Of a DNA stretch of 39,058 nt, positions 24,457 through 33,125 are shown in pieces. Numbering within the stretch: the stretch's first letter is position 1; each line of letters opens with the position of its first letter. The DNA is taken from NCBI GenBank assembly GCA_001603425.1, contig LUYZ01000069.1, forward strand, positions 1 to 39,058. The letters run 5' to 3'. The DNA is from Bacteroidales bacterium Bact_08 (GTDB lineage: Bacteria > Bacteroidota > Bacteroidia > Bacteroidales > UBA932). A model generated the notes under the pieces. The model ran no database searches. It saw only the letters and a program-made list of their open reading frames with translations, and was not told the origin of the DNA. The position numbers were made by a program, and so were the translations under genes.

Positions 24457-26238
24457 CTACAATTTTAATTCAAAACCTAAAAAAAATGTAACACCAGGCA
24501 TTCTAAATCCCTGATTAATTGAGTATGATTCTCCTAACAAATTGTCACACAACACAAAAAAGGATGAACGGTAACCATATATTTTTGTATGATAATATCC
24601 TTTAAAATCAAATAGGGAGTAACTATTTTTTTGCTTAGTAAATATATTTATGCAATACCCTTTTGCATTTGAATATGCTATAACAGCATCAAAGGGGTAT
24701 TTACTATATAAGAAAGAAAGATTGATAATACTCTCTGGCACATGAATCGTCAATGGAGAAACATTAGTTAACGAGTAATTCCCAGTAACTTTCCATATAT
24801 CATTTACAGTATATCTAAAATCTAACTCAAAGCCTTTACTTTCTGAAAATCCAGTATTTAGATTTTTGGGAATTCCCATAATTCGCTTCTGCTCTACCAT
24901 ATTCCACATATCAATATAGAACAGAGTAAACTTAGAAAACAATCTATTATCAAGAAAATTGTATTCTATGGATGATTCGTAAGTTACAGCCGATTCTTGA
25001 AGTAGATCTGGATTAGAGGCATTTCCATAATATAACTCCATAATAGATGGGGATCTATACCCTTTTGATATTTTACCATTAACTGAATATCTTTCTCTCT
25101 CTAAAACAAATCCCAAATGGGGTGTTACTTCATTTTTAAAAGATTTATTATTAGTATATCTAATACCTCCCTCTAATGTAAAAACATCAAAAAACTTGTG
25201 TTTTAGAATAGCATACATAGATAATTCCGAAATATTAGCATCCAGGAGCTCTTGATTATTTTCAATATTCTTAAAATAATCTCTTAAAATATTACCTGCA
25301 TTATATGAATAATCAAATCCAGCAGAGAGTATTGAACTATTTTTTAAAGTAAAGTCTTCATTACCTCTAACTCCAAATATCCTCTCTTTAAATATAGATT
25401 GATATTCTGTGGGAAAATCGCTCGGAACAAATCCTTCGTTTATCGAATTCCTATAGATAGTTGTATATAAAATCAAACCTCCATTTGCTTTAGAAAACTT
25501 ATTGCTCAACTCAAAAGAGATAGTTGCAATATTAATATCAGATAAACTTCTTAATAAAGGACGGTTTACAATACCAGGATTTCTAGAAAAAACATCTGTA
25601 AAAGAGCCATTTAATTTCAAATTATAATTTCCATTTAACTTATACTGAGTCCTTAAATAGAGATCAAATCTAGAAAAATCAGAATTGGCTCTATGTCCAT
25701 CACTTGATTTATAATTTAAAGATAAATTAGATATAAATTTATCTCTATTGAGCTTACTATTTAAATTGTAATTCTGCGTATTAAATGATCCATAACCAAT
25801 AGTAGTATTTGCGCTATTCCCATATGTTGTGTCAGTAAAAGATGTAATATTGACTACTCCACCAAATGCATTTTTACCATAAATTAATGATGAAGAGCCT
25901 TTTTCTATAGAGATATTATCTACATATCCCATATTAAAAATATCTATCAAAGGCATTCCGTCTATCTGTAGATTCATCGGTATACCGTCTCTATAAATGG
26001 CAACTCGACGACCTTGTCCAACACCTCTTACATTTATAAATCCAGCTCTATTATCAAAAAAACCATACCCTTCAATACCCTTTTTAGTAACAAAGATTGA
26101 TGAGTAATTTTTGGATATTGGATCTAAAATAGATTGATTATAAACAAAGTTTAGAGAATCAGAGATTGCAGACTCATTTTTTCCAAACAATAGAGAGGAA
26201 AGCAACATAAATAATGTTATCCAAAAGGTTCTAGTCAT
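24457..26238 (-). CDS. TonB-dependent outer-membrane receptor, short type
   Basis: The 593-aa protein has a signal peptide (ITLFMLLSSLLFG), a plug domain with INVRGVGQGRRVAIYRDGIP and the conserved GKNAFGGVVNITS, then a 22-strand-like barrel ending VTFFLGFELKL. It lacks the N-terminal carboxypeptidase-like domain of SusC-type transporters, and at this size resembles BtuB/FepA-type receptors for vitamins or metal chelates. No SusD or lipoprotein partner is next to it, so the ligand is unknown. The ATG overlaps the xerD stop by 8 bases (ATGACTAG), implying expression through xerD. A clear N-terminal TonB box was not identified. Confidence 0.88.
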   Translation of the reverse strand: MTRTFWITLFMLLSSLLFGKNESAISDSLNFVYNQSILDPISKNYSSIFVTKKGIEGYGFFDNRAGFINVRGVGQGRRVAIYRDGIPMNLQIDGMPLIDIFNMGYVDNISIEKGSSSLIYGKNAFGGVVNITSFTDTTYGNSANTTIGYGSFNTQNYNLNSKLNRDKFISNLSLNYKSSDGHRANSDFSRFDLYLRTQYKLNGNYNLKLNGSFTDVFSRNPGIVNRPLLRSLSDINIATISFELSNKFSKANGGLILYTTIYRNSINEGFVPSDFPTEYQSIFKERIFGVRGNEDFTLKNSSILSAGFDYSYNAGNILRDYFKNIENNQELLDANISELSMYAILKHKFFDVFTLEGGIRYTNNKSFKNEVTPHLGFVLERERYSVNGKISKGYRSPSIMELYYGNASNPDLLQESAVTYESSIEYNFLDNRLFSKFTLFYIDMWNMVEQKRIMGIPKNLNTGFSESKGFELDFRYTVNDIWKVTGNYSLTNVSPLTIHVPESIINLSFLYSKYPFDAVIAYSNAKGYCINIFTKQKNSYSLFDFKGYYHTKIYGYRSSFFVLCDNLLGESYSINQGFRMPGVTFFLGFELKL

Positions 26239-27208
26239 CGCTACTAATATTTTTAATCTTTAATCCAGGATGATACTTTAAAATAGCACCTCTCCATCTA
26301 TTACTATCTAAATGTGTGTAAATCTCTGTTGTTAAAATACTCTCGTGCCCCAACATCTGCTGAACTGCCCTAAGATCTGCACCATTTTCAATTAGATGAG
26401 TTGCAAATGAGTGCCTAAATGTATGAGGAGATATGTTCTTCTCTATTCCAGCCTTTAGAGCCGTATCTTTTATGATCATAAAAATCATCTCTCTTGACAA
26501 AGATTTGCCGAATTTACTTAAAAAAACAGTGTTTTGATGTTTGATGTCTATTTTTCGTTGTGCTCTCTGAGACAGGTATGCCAATAACTGCTTGAGCGCA
26601 GGCTCGCCAATTGGGACAACTCTCTGTTTATCTCCTTTACCTATAACTCTAATAAACCCCTCTTTTACAAAAAGATCAGAAAGTTGAAGATTAATTAATT
26701 CACTTACTCTCAGACCACATGAATATAGAATTTCAATAATCGCTCTATTTCTATGACCCTCTGTTAACGACAGATCTATTGAAGATAAAATAGACTCAAT
26801 CTCAAAAACCGATAATACAATTGGGATATGGTTATTATATTTTGGATTATCAATATTATCCAAAGGGTTAATTGATATTAAATTTGATAAAACCAAAAAA
26901 CTAAAAAATGCTCTCAAAGATGAGATTACTCTCGCTTGGCTTCTTTTGGATACAGTATTAAAAATATCATTATCCAAAAATTCAATAATATTATTGGAGT
27001 TTGCCGATAGTAACAGTAAGTCCAAATCACCGAATTGACTTTGAGAACTCTTATTTATACTCTTAGTTTCTATATTTGAAACCAAAAAATTTAACAATTT
27101 AATAACATCGGCACAATAAGCTTTTACACTATTGGCCGACAATGATCTCTCATATTTTAAATAGTATGAGAAATCATTTATAAGAAGACTGCTGATATTT
27201 TTATTCAA
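26231..27208 (-). CDS. xerD: Tyrosine recombinase XerD/XerC family
   Basis: The 325-aa protein has an N-terminal SAM-like DNA-binding domain with YERSLSANSVKAY and a C-terminal catalytic domain. All catalytic residues are visible: Arg167 (CGLRVSE), Lys191 (GKGDKQR), His262 and Arg265 (HTFRHSFATH), His288 (LGHES) and nucleophile Tyr297 (IYTHLD). This is the pattern of Xer enzymes that resolve chromosome dimers at dif. The start is a TTG: no in-frame ATG exists between it and the upstream TAA, and the next Met is far inside. A loop near residues 44-75 makes it slightly longer than usual. XerC, or an integrase of similar size, is the alternative. Confidence 0.88.
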   Translation of the reverse strand: MNKNISSLLINDFSYYLKYERSLSANSVKAYCADVIKLLNFLVSNIETKSINKSSQSQFGDLDLLLLSANSNNIIEFLDNDIFNTVSKRSQARVISSLRAFFSFLVLSNLISINPLDNIDNPKYNNHIPIVLSVFEIESILSSIDLSLTEGHRNRAIIEILYSCGLRVSELINLQLSDLFVKEGFIRVIGKGDKQRVVPIGEPALKQLLAYLSQRAQRKIDIKHQNTVFLSKFGKSLSREMIFMIIKDTALKAGIEKNISPHTFRHSFATHLIENGADLRAVQQMLGHESILTTEIYTHLDSNRWRGAILKYHPGLKIKNISSDD

Positions 27209-27217
27209 ATAATTAGT

Positions 27218-27225
27218 TACTTTTG
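27218..27225 (+). promoter_or_regulatory. -7 box (TACTTTTG) for pyk; sets its start
   Basis: TACTTTTG overlaps the track start (TTG at 27223), which therefore cannot be the start codon. It also overlaps the perfect 12-bp palindrome TTTTGTACAAAA (27221-27232). Confidence 0.6.
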
Positions 27226-27243
27226 TACAAAATTATTACAATT

Positions 27244-28677
27244 ATGGAAGATAAAAAAACTAAAATTATTTGTACTGTATCAGACAGAAATTGCAGTGTT
27301 GAATTTATCAAAAGCTTATACGACGAGGGGATGAATGTGGTTAGAATAAATTCTGCTCATACTACACTGGAGTCTTCCCTTCCAATAGTAGAGAATACAA
27401 GAAAAGTATCTGATAAAATAGCTATTCTAATAGACACCAAAGGGCCAGAAATTAGAATAACAAACATGGGTAATGAAGAGGGGTTTCAAGTAAGTGCAGG
27501 CAATGAAGTTATCTTTGAAGACAATCCACTTGGTATTTCAGGGAATGGACTTCTCTATACAAATTATAATAACTTTGTTAAAGAGGTACCTGTTGGCGCT
27601 AAAATTCTAATAGACGATGGAGAGATCTCTTTAACTGTCGTTAGAAAGTGCGACTCTAGGCTATATTGCAAAGCTAATGATGATGGATTTATCAAAGGAA
27701 GAAAGAGTATAAATGTTCCAAATGTCCATATTAACTTACCTGCTATATCAGATAGAGATAGAGAATATATTCTATGGGCAATAAAAAATAACCTAGACTT
27801 TATTGCTCACTCATTTGTTAGACATAAAGAGGATCTTAATGAAATTCAAAAAATTCTAGATCAGCATAATAGCCCAATAAAAATTATTTCTAAAATAGAA
27901 AATCAAGAGGGAGTTAATAATATAGATGAAATACTATCTTTCTGCTATGGAGCAATGGTTGCAAGGGGCGATCTTGGAGTGGAAATAGACTATCAAAAGA
28001 TCCCTACAATTCAAAGAACAATTGTTAAAAAGTGTCAGGAGAGAAAGAAACCAGTAATTATTGCTACTCAGATGCTCCACTCAATGATTAATAATCCAAG
28101 ACCAACAAGAGCAGAGGTTACAGATATTTCAAATGCTATATACCAAGGCGCTGATGCTATTATGCTTAGTGGCGAAACTGCAAATGGTAAATATGCAAAA
28201 GAGGCTGTAAAAACAATGAGTACTATAGCAAAAGAGACAGAATCGGCAATAAAACCACATTATAAACTTGAGTTAAAAGACATTACTCATCCAGTTGCCG
28301 CTGTTCTATGTTGTCAGTTAGTAAGCGCTACAAAAAAGCTCCCAATAAAAGCAATGGTATTTGACACAAGATCTGGTAGAACAGGAAGATATTTATCTGC
28401 ATTTAGGCCTAATATTCCAATTTATGCAATGTGCTACACTCCTCACGTAATGAGAGAACTTGCTCTATCCTATGGTGTAACTGCCTATTCTATGGATCCA
28501 CTGCAAAGTAAAGATAAGTTTATAAAAAACTCAATAAAAACACTTTTAGAAGATAATAGATTTCACAAAGATGATATTATCGGATTAATCGGAGGCAGTT
28601 TTGGTCCTTCTGCTGGAGCTACTTTTATGGAAATCTGCCCTGCTTCTAATATGATAATCGGTACAGAAATTAAGTAA
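27244..28677 (+). CDS. pyk: Pyruvate kinase
   Basis: The enzyme converts PEP and ADP to pyruvate and ATP. The 477-aa product shows RINSAHTT, IDTKGPEIR, SKIENQEGV with the catalytic Lys, MVARGDLGVEI, ATQMLHSM and MLSGETANGKYA, in normal order, with a C-terminal domain and no extra PEP-binding domain. The track start at 27223 is a TTG inside the promoter box; ATG 27244 gives MEDKKTKIICTVS, a typical N-terminus. It diverges from xerD. Its last 93 bases overlap nth on the other strand. Confidence 0.97.
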   Translation: MEDKKTKIICTVSDRNCSVEFIKSLYDEGMNVVRINSAHTTLESSLPIVENTRKVSDKIAILIDTKGPEIRITNMGNEEGFQVSAGNEVIFEDNPLGISGNGLLYTNYNNFVKEVPVGAKILIDDGEISLTVVRKCDSRLYCKANDDGFIKGRKSINVPNVHINLPAISDRDREYILWAIKNNLDFIAHSFVRHKEDLNEIQKILDQHNSPIKIISKIENQEGVNNIDEILSFCYGAMVARGDLGVEIDYQKIPTIQRTIVKKCQERKKPVIIATQMLHSMINNPRPTRAEVTDISNAIYQGADAIMLSGETANGKYAKEAVKTMSTIAKETESAIKPHYKLELKDITHPVAAVLCCQLVSATKKLPIKAMVFDTRSGRTGRYLSAFRPNIPIYAMCYTPHVMRELALSYGVTAYSMDPLQSKDKFIKNSIKTLLEDNRFHKDDIIGLIGGSFGPSAGATFMEICPASNMIIGTEIK

Positions 28678-29274
28678 AATACAGCTTTCGCATTTAGGAT
28701 TTCTAGCTGTACAGACATATCTCCCGTGAAGAATAAGCCAGTGATGCGCAATTGCTCGCTTATCTTCCGGGATATTTTTTTCTAGATCTTCTTCAACACC
28801 AATTACGGTTTTTGAGTTGGATAATCCCAACCTTCTAGAGACTCTAAAAACATGAGTATCAACAGCAATAAATGGAGAATTAAACAAAACAGAAACAATA
28901 ACATTTGCAGTTTTACGACCAATTCCAGGCAGCGTTTCTAAAAGATCTCTGTCATTTATAATCTCTCCATTGAATCTTAATACAATCTCCTTAGCCAAAA
29001 GCGAAAGGTGTTTACTCTTACTATTTGGGTAAGTAACAGATGATATTAAAGTTTTTATTTCTGACTCACTAGCATTACTCAAGACAAAAAAATCTGGAAA
29101 TCTTTGAAAAAATTTGGGAGTAACCATATTTACCCTCTTGTCTGTGCATTGTGCCGATAATAGAACCGCTACAACCAGTTGATATGGATCATTATAGTTT
29201 AGCTCAGTCTTTGCATCGGGATAATTACTTTCTAATAGATGCAAAACCGAAGCATACTTTTCTGATAGTTTCAT
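28585..29274 (-). CDS. nth: Endonuclease III (DNA glycosylase/AP lyase)
   Basis: The 229-aa protein removes oxidised pyrimidines in base excision repair. It has the helix-hairpin-helix LPGIGRKTANV with catalytic Lys121, Asp139 in VDTHVFRV, and the [4Fe-4S] ligands Cys188, Cys195, Cys198 and Cys204 in the C-x6-C-x2-C-x5-C spacing. The track start adds 27 residues that run into ftsE; ATG 29274 gives the normal MKLSEKYASVLHLLE and leaves a 10-base gap to ftsE. A 25-residue tail after the last Cys, ending SSSSRRTKTASD, exceeds the usual end and lies antisense to pyk coding sequence. Confidence 0.95.
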   Translation of the reverse strand: MKLSEKYASVLHLLESNYPDAKTELNYNDPYQLVVAVLLSAQCTDKRVNMVTPKFFQRFPDFFVLSNASESEIKTLISSVTYPNSKSKHLSLLAKEIVLRFNGEIINDRDLLETLPGIGRKTANVIVSVLFNSPFIAVDTHVFRVSRRLGLSNSKTVIGVEEDLEKNIPEDKRAIAHHWLILHGRYVCTARNPKCESCILLNFCTDYHIRSRADFHKSSSSRRTKTASD

Positions 29275-29284
29275 TAAAAAAAAA

Positions 29285-30010
29285 TTAAATATCCAATATC
29301 TGAGAAATAGAGACCTCCTCAACAGGAAGTTCCTCCTTACAACACATATTATCACAAACTAAAACTCTACCAGGATAACGCTTTAAAAGAGATCTATTAT
29401 GAGTAACTAAAATTATTGTTGGCTCATATAGCTTATGAATACTATATATTAAATCCATAATCTCTTCTGTAGTAACATCATCTAAATTTCCTGTGGGCTC
29501 ATCTGCAAGAATTATTTCTGGATTATTTAGTAATGCTCGCGCTATTGCCACTCTTTGCTGCTCTCCTCCAGATAGTTGATGTGGCATTTTATGGCTTTTC
29601 AGTAACATCCCAACGCTCTCCAACCTCTCCTTAATAACAGCATCAATCTCTCTACTATTTTTCCAACCAGTAGCCATTAATACAAATTTAAGATTTTCAT
29701 ATACGGTTCTATCAGACAGCAGTTGAAAATCCTGAAAGACCACTCCTATTTTTCTTCGTAAATATGGTATTTTTCTATCCTTTATTGACTCAAGCCTATA
29801 CCCAGAAACAGTTACAGATCCTTTTTTTATAGGTATCTCAGCTATTATTGTTTTAATTATGGATGTTTTACCACTCCCAACTCTACCAATTAAATAGACA
29901 AACTCTCCTTTATTTACAGAAATGTTAAGATCTGACATTATAAGATTTTCTGACTTTTGTATATCTACTCCTACAAATTCAATTATTGGCACCGAAACAT
30001 CTAAACTCAT
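29285..30010 (-). CDS. ftsE: FtsE-type ABC transporter ATPase
   Basis: FtsE pairs with the membrane protein FtsX to control cell-wall hydrolases at the septum. The 241-aa protein has Walker [10 protein letters not shown] (42-50), signature [15 protein letters not shown] and Walker [13 protein letters not shown]. The opening [10 protein letters not shown] and KGEFVYLIG match Bacteroidota FtsE. The track start (30034) is a TTG within the promoter box; ATG 30010 is preferred. No ftsX is adjacent, so assignment to FtsE instead of a LolD/MacB-like ATPase rests on sequence resemblance. nth follows 10 bases downstream. Confidence 0.85.
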   Translation of the reverse strand: MSLDVSVPIIEFVGVDIQKSENLIMSDLNISVNKGEFVYLIGRVGSGKTSIIKTIIAEIPIKKGSVTVSGYRLESIKDRKIPYLRRKIGVVFQDFQLLSDRTVYENLKFVLMATGWKNSREIDAVIKERLESVGMLLKSHKMPHQLSGGEQQRVAIARALLNNPEIILADEPTGNLDDVTTEEIMDLIYSIHKLYEPTIILVTHNRSLLKRYPGRVLVCDNMCCKEELPVEEVSISQILDI

Positions 30011-30031
30011 AATTTTATTTATTATTAAAGG

Positions 30032-30039
30032 CAAATTTA
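30032..30039 (-). promoter_or_regulatory. -7 box (TAAATTTG) for ftsE-nth
   Basis: TAAATTTG on the - strand sits 22 bases before the ftsE ATG and is the mirror half of the palindrome CAAATTTACTAAATTTG with the divergent TPR-gene box. Confidence 0.5.
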
Positions 30040-30040
30040 C

Positions 30041-30048
30041 TAAATTTG
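30041..30048 (+). promoter_or_regulatory. -7 box (TAAATTTG) for the TPR-barrel operon
   Basis: TAAATTTG on the + strand lies 48 bases before the TPR gene ATG, one base away from the ftsE box facing the other way. Confidence 0.5.
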
Positions 30049-30096
30049 AAAATTAATCCTTAATATTTGTAAATATATTCTATAATAATATTTAAG

Positions 30097-33000
30097 ATGA
30101 GAAACATTAATCAGATTGTATCAACTATAATTGCTATTATATTATTTTCTACCTCTGGCTATGGGCAAAATAGCACTCATGTAGAAAAATACAACAAAGC
30201 TATTGAGCTCTTAAACTCAAACATGTATAAGTCTGCCCAAGCTGAGTTTATGAAGTCACTAGAGATAGCCGATGAATTAGGTGTTCCTAATACAAAAGAG
30301 CACTCATCTATCATTTCTCAAACATATGGATATCTTGCGATTATTGCTATAGAATTACATCAAGATGATGCCTCTTATTTATATAATAAAGTAGAAAGTT
30401 TTAAATTATTACCTGCAAACATAGATCTTGTTAGATTTAAATATGCATCATCTCTTTTTGATAGTGAGCAATATAGTAAAGCTGTAAATATATTTAGCAA
30501 AATCGACCACAGCAACTTAAGCAAAAATGAGATAAATGACTATTATTTTAGATTTGGCTATTCATATATGTCACTAGGCCAATTTAAGCACTCATTAGCC
30601 CTATTTGAGAACCTAATAGAGCTCCCTAATAATAAATTTACCAATCCTTCTATATATTACACTGGGTATATTCACTATCTAAACAAAGAGTTTGATTCTG
30701 CAATCTCATTTTTCTCTAAACTTATTAACGATCCAAGATTCTCTCTTAGTTCAAGGTATTATATTTTAGAATCCAATTTTATGTTACAGAACTACTCCTA
30801 TGTAACTCAAAATGGGGAGGTTTTATATGATATCCTTACTAATGAACTAAAAACACGAACAGCCAGAGTATTATCAGAAGCTTTTTTTGCCCAAAACAAC
30901 ACACAAAAAGCTAGACTTTACTTTGAAAAATACTCAATGGTAAGTGGTCAATTAAATAGAAATGACATCTATTTTGCTGGTATTCTATCATATGCTCAAA
31001 GAGATTATTTTAGATCTATCGATCTTTTAAGACAAGTTATAGATAGAGAAGATAGTATATCTCAAAATGCTGCATACCACTTAGCAAAATCATATATTGA
31101 GATAAGAAACAAAATTGAAGCACTTAATTATTTTAAAATTGCATCACAATACAGTTTTGACTCTTCAATTCAAGAAGATGCTCTTTTTAACTATGCTAAA
31201 CTATCTTTTGATCTCAATTCAAATATAGAGCCTTTTAAGGAGTATATGTCCAAATACACCCCATCACAAGAAAAATTTAATGAAATCCAAAATTACATTG
31301 CAACTGCATATCTATTAGATAAGGACTACACGAGAGCTTTACAAGCCTTATCCAACATAATAAACCCATCTGATAACGAAATCATTAATTTAAAAAAGGC
31401 AGCGTTTTTAAGGGGGATGGAGCTAATGGAGCTAAACTCTTATAGAGAAGCTATTCCAATATTCAATACCGCTCTTCAAAGGAACTCATCCAATATCTCC
31501 CTATCCAATATTATCCAGTTCTGGCTTGCAGAAGCTTATTACAGAGATAATCAATTTCAAAGATCTATAGAAATAAATCTTTCGCTAGCTACTAGAAATA
31601 ACAGTTTTAAGAATCATCGAGAATATCCTCTTACAATGTTCAATCTTGCCTACGGATATTTTAGAATTTCTAATTATGACCTTGCTGAACAATGGTTTTC
31701 TAGATTTTTATCCAATAGTCCAAACACATTCCCAGCCCAGGCTAATGAGGCCAGAGTAAGACGGGGAGACTGTCTTTTTATGCTAAGAAAATATCAAGAG
31801 GCAATAAAATCATATAATAAAGTTAATTCATCCGATCAAAATCTTCAAAACCACTCTAATTTTCAAATAGCAATAGCTTTGGGCCTTATCGGAAACGATC
31901 GAGCAAAAATAGAGACATTAAGAGCTATGCTTCCAAAATCCTTGGATAAAAGTATTAGACCTCAGGTTCTATATGAGTTAGCTAGGACATTGGTTCAAAT
32001 TGGCGATTATACTGGAGCTATTTTTTATCTTAATGAGATTAATAATAATTTCTCAAATACTCACTTTTATCCAAAATCGCTTTTAGAACTAGGATTAATT
32101 AGCCTCAACAGAGGAGAGAATTTTAATGCTATCAATTTTTACAAAAGAATAATGGAACAGGCTCCAAACTCTCCTGAAGCACAAAGTGCTCTTATTGGCT
32201 TAGAAAATATTTATCAAGATATGGGAAGAGCTGGAGAGTATTTACAATACTTAGATCAATTGGGATTGTCTGCTACAAGGAGCACAGAAGAGAGAGAAAA
32301 TATTCTATTTAATTCTGCAGAAAAACTATTTTTGGCTGGGAATTTCTCCTCTGCAATTACATCATTAAATTCATTTATTGAGGCACATCCAAACAGCAGT
32401 AAACTATCTCAATCCTATTTTTATTTGGGAGAATCATATCTAAAAATAGATAAACCAGAATTAGCGCTTGATGCATTCTATAAAGTTATGGAACTTGGAC
32501 AAGGAGCATTTAACGAACTTGCAACTCTAAATTATGCAAGGATATCATTTAATATTCAAAAGTACTCTCAGGCAGCTAAGGCTTACTCTACCCTACTGCA
32601 CATTGCTAAATTAGAAAACAATCAGCTTGAGGCACATTTGGGTTTGGTTAACTCCCTCTTTATGGATAAACAATACCAAAATGCAATAGCAGAAGCTAAA
32701 AGAACTGAGAGACTAAATTTAAATCCTGACCAAAGAAGAGGTATTAACTATATTTTAGCAAAGTCTCTTTATAGCATAGGAAAGAGAGATGATGCAATGA
32801 CATATCTAAATGATTTATCAAAAGACAAGAGAACCGTAGAGGGAGCAGAAAGCGCATTTATGATAATATCTCATCTTTATGACAAAGGCGATTTTGAACA
32901 AGTTGAAAGTAAGGTTTTTGAATTTTCAGACTCAAGAACTCCTCATAGTTACTGGTTAGCTAGAAGTTTTATCCTACTTGGAGACACATATGCAGAAAAA

Positions 33001-33123
33001 GAGAACTGGGCCCAAGCAAAAGCAACCTACAACAGCATTCTAGAATCTTACAAAGGAGCAAATAGAAAAGATATAGTAGAACAGATAAATATTAGATTAC
33101 AAAAAATAGCAGAAATTGAGTAA
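30097..33123 (+). CDS. Exported tetratricopeptide-repeat protein, 1008 aa
   Basis: A signal peptide (IIAIILFSTSGYGQ) is followed by nearly 1000 residues of helical repeats. Clear TPR-like motifs recur through the chain, for example AYGYFRISNYDLAEQWFSRF, SYFYLGESYLKIDKPELALD and GDTYAEKENWAQAKATY, mostly 34-38 residues apart. No catalytic domain or membrane anchor is visible beyond the signal. It is probably a periplasmic scaffold. The barrel gene starts 2 bases after its stop, so the two proteins are probably made together and may interact at the outer membrane; that partnership is inference from spacing. Confidence 0.85.
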   Translation: MRNINQIVSTIIAIILFSTSGYGQNSTHVEKYNKAIELLNSNMYKSAQAEFMKSLEIADELGVPNTKEHSSIISQTYGYLAIIAIELHQDDASYLYNKVESFKLLPANIDLVRFKYASSLFDSEQYSKAVNIFSKIDHSNLSKNEINDYYFRFGYSYMSLGQFKHSLALFENLIELPNNKFTNPSIYYTGYIHYLNKEFDSAISFFSKLINDPRFSLSSRYYILESNFMLQNYSYVTQNGEVLYDILTNELKTRTARVLSEAFFAQNNTQKARLYFEKYSMVSGQLNRNDIYFAGILSYAQRDYFRSIDLLRQVIDREDSISQNAAYHLAKSYIEIRNKIEALNYFKIASQYSFDSSIQEDALFNYAKLSFDLNSNIEPFKEYMSKYTPSQEKFNEIQNYIATAYLLDKDYTRALQALSNIINPSDNEIINLKKAAFLRGMELMELNSYREAIPIFNTALQRNSSNISLSNIIQFWLAEAYYRDNQFQRSIEINLSLATRNNSFKNHREYPLTMFNLAYGYFRISNYDLAEQWFSRFLSNSPNTFPAQANEARVRRGDCLFMLRKYQEAIKSYNKVNSSDQNLQNHSNFQIAIALGLIGNDRAKIETLRAMLPKSLDKSIRPQVLYELARTLVQIGDYTGAIFYLNEINNNFSNTHFYPKSLLELGLISLNRGENFNAINFYKRIMEQAPNSPEAQSALIGLENIYQDMGRAGEYLQYLDQLGLSATRSTEERENILFNSAEKLFLAGNFSSAITSLNSFIEAHPNSSKLSQSYFYLGESYLKIDKPELALDAFYKVMELGQGAFNELATLNYARISFNIQKYSQAAKAYSTLLHIAKLENNQLEAHLGLVNSLFMDKQYQNAIAEAKRTERLNLNPDQRRGINYILAKSLYSIGKRDDAMTYLNDLSKDKRTVEGAESAFMIISHLYDKGDFEQVESKVFEFSDSRTPHSYWLARSFILLGDTYAEKENWAQAKATYNSILESYKGANRKDIVEQINIRLQKIAEIE

Positions 33124-33125
33124 TT

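Noticed and set aside
29275-29355. 27-residue N-terminal extension of nth
   Set aside because: It lies within ftsE in another frame, and Nth proteins begin near the internal Met.
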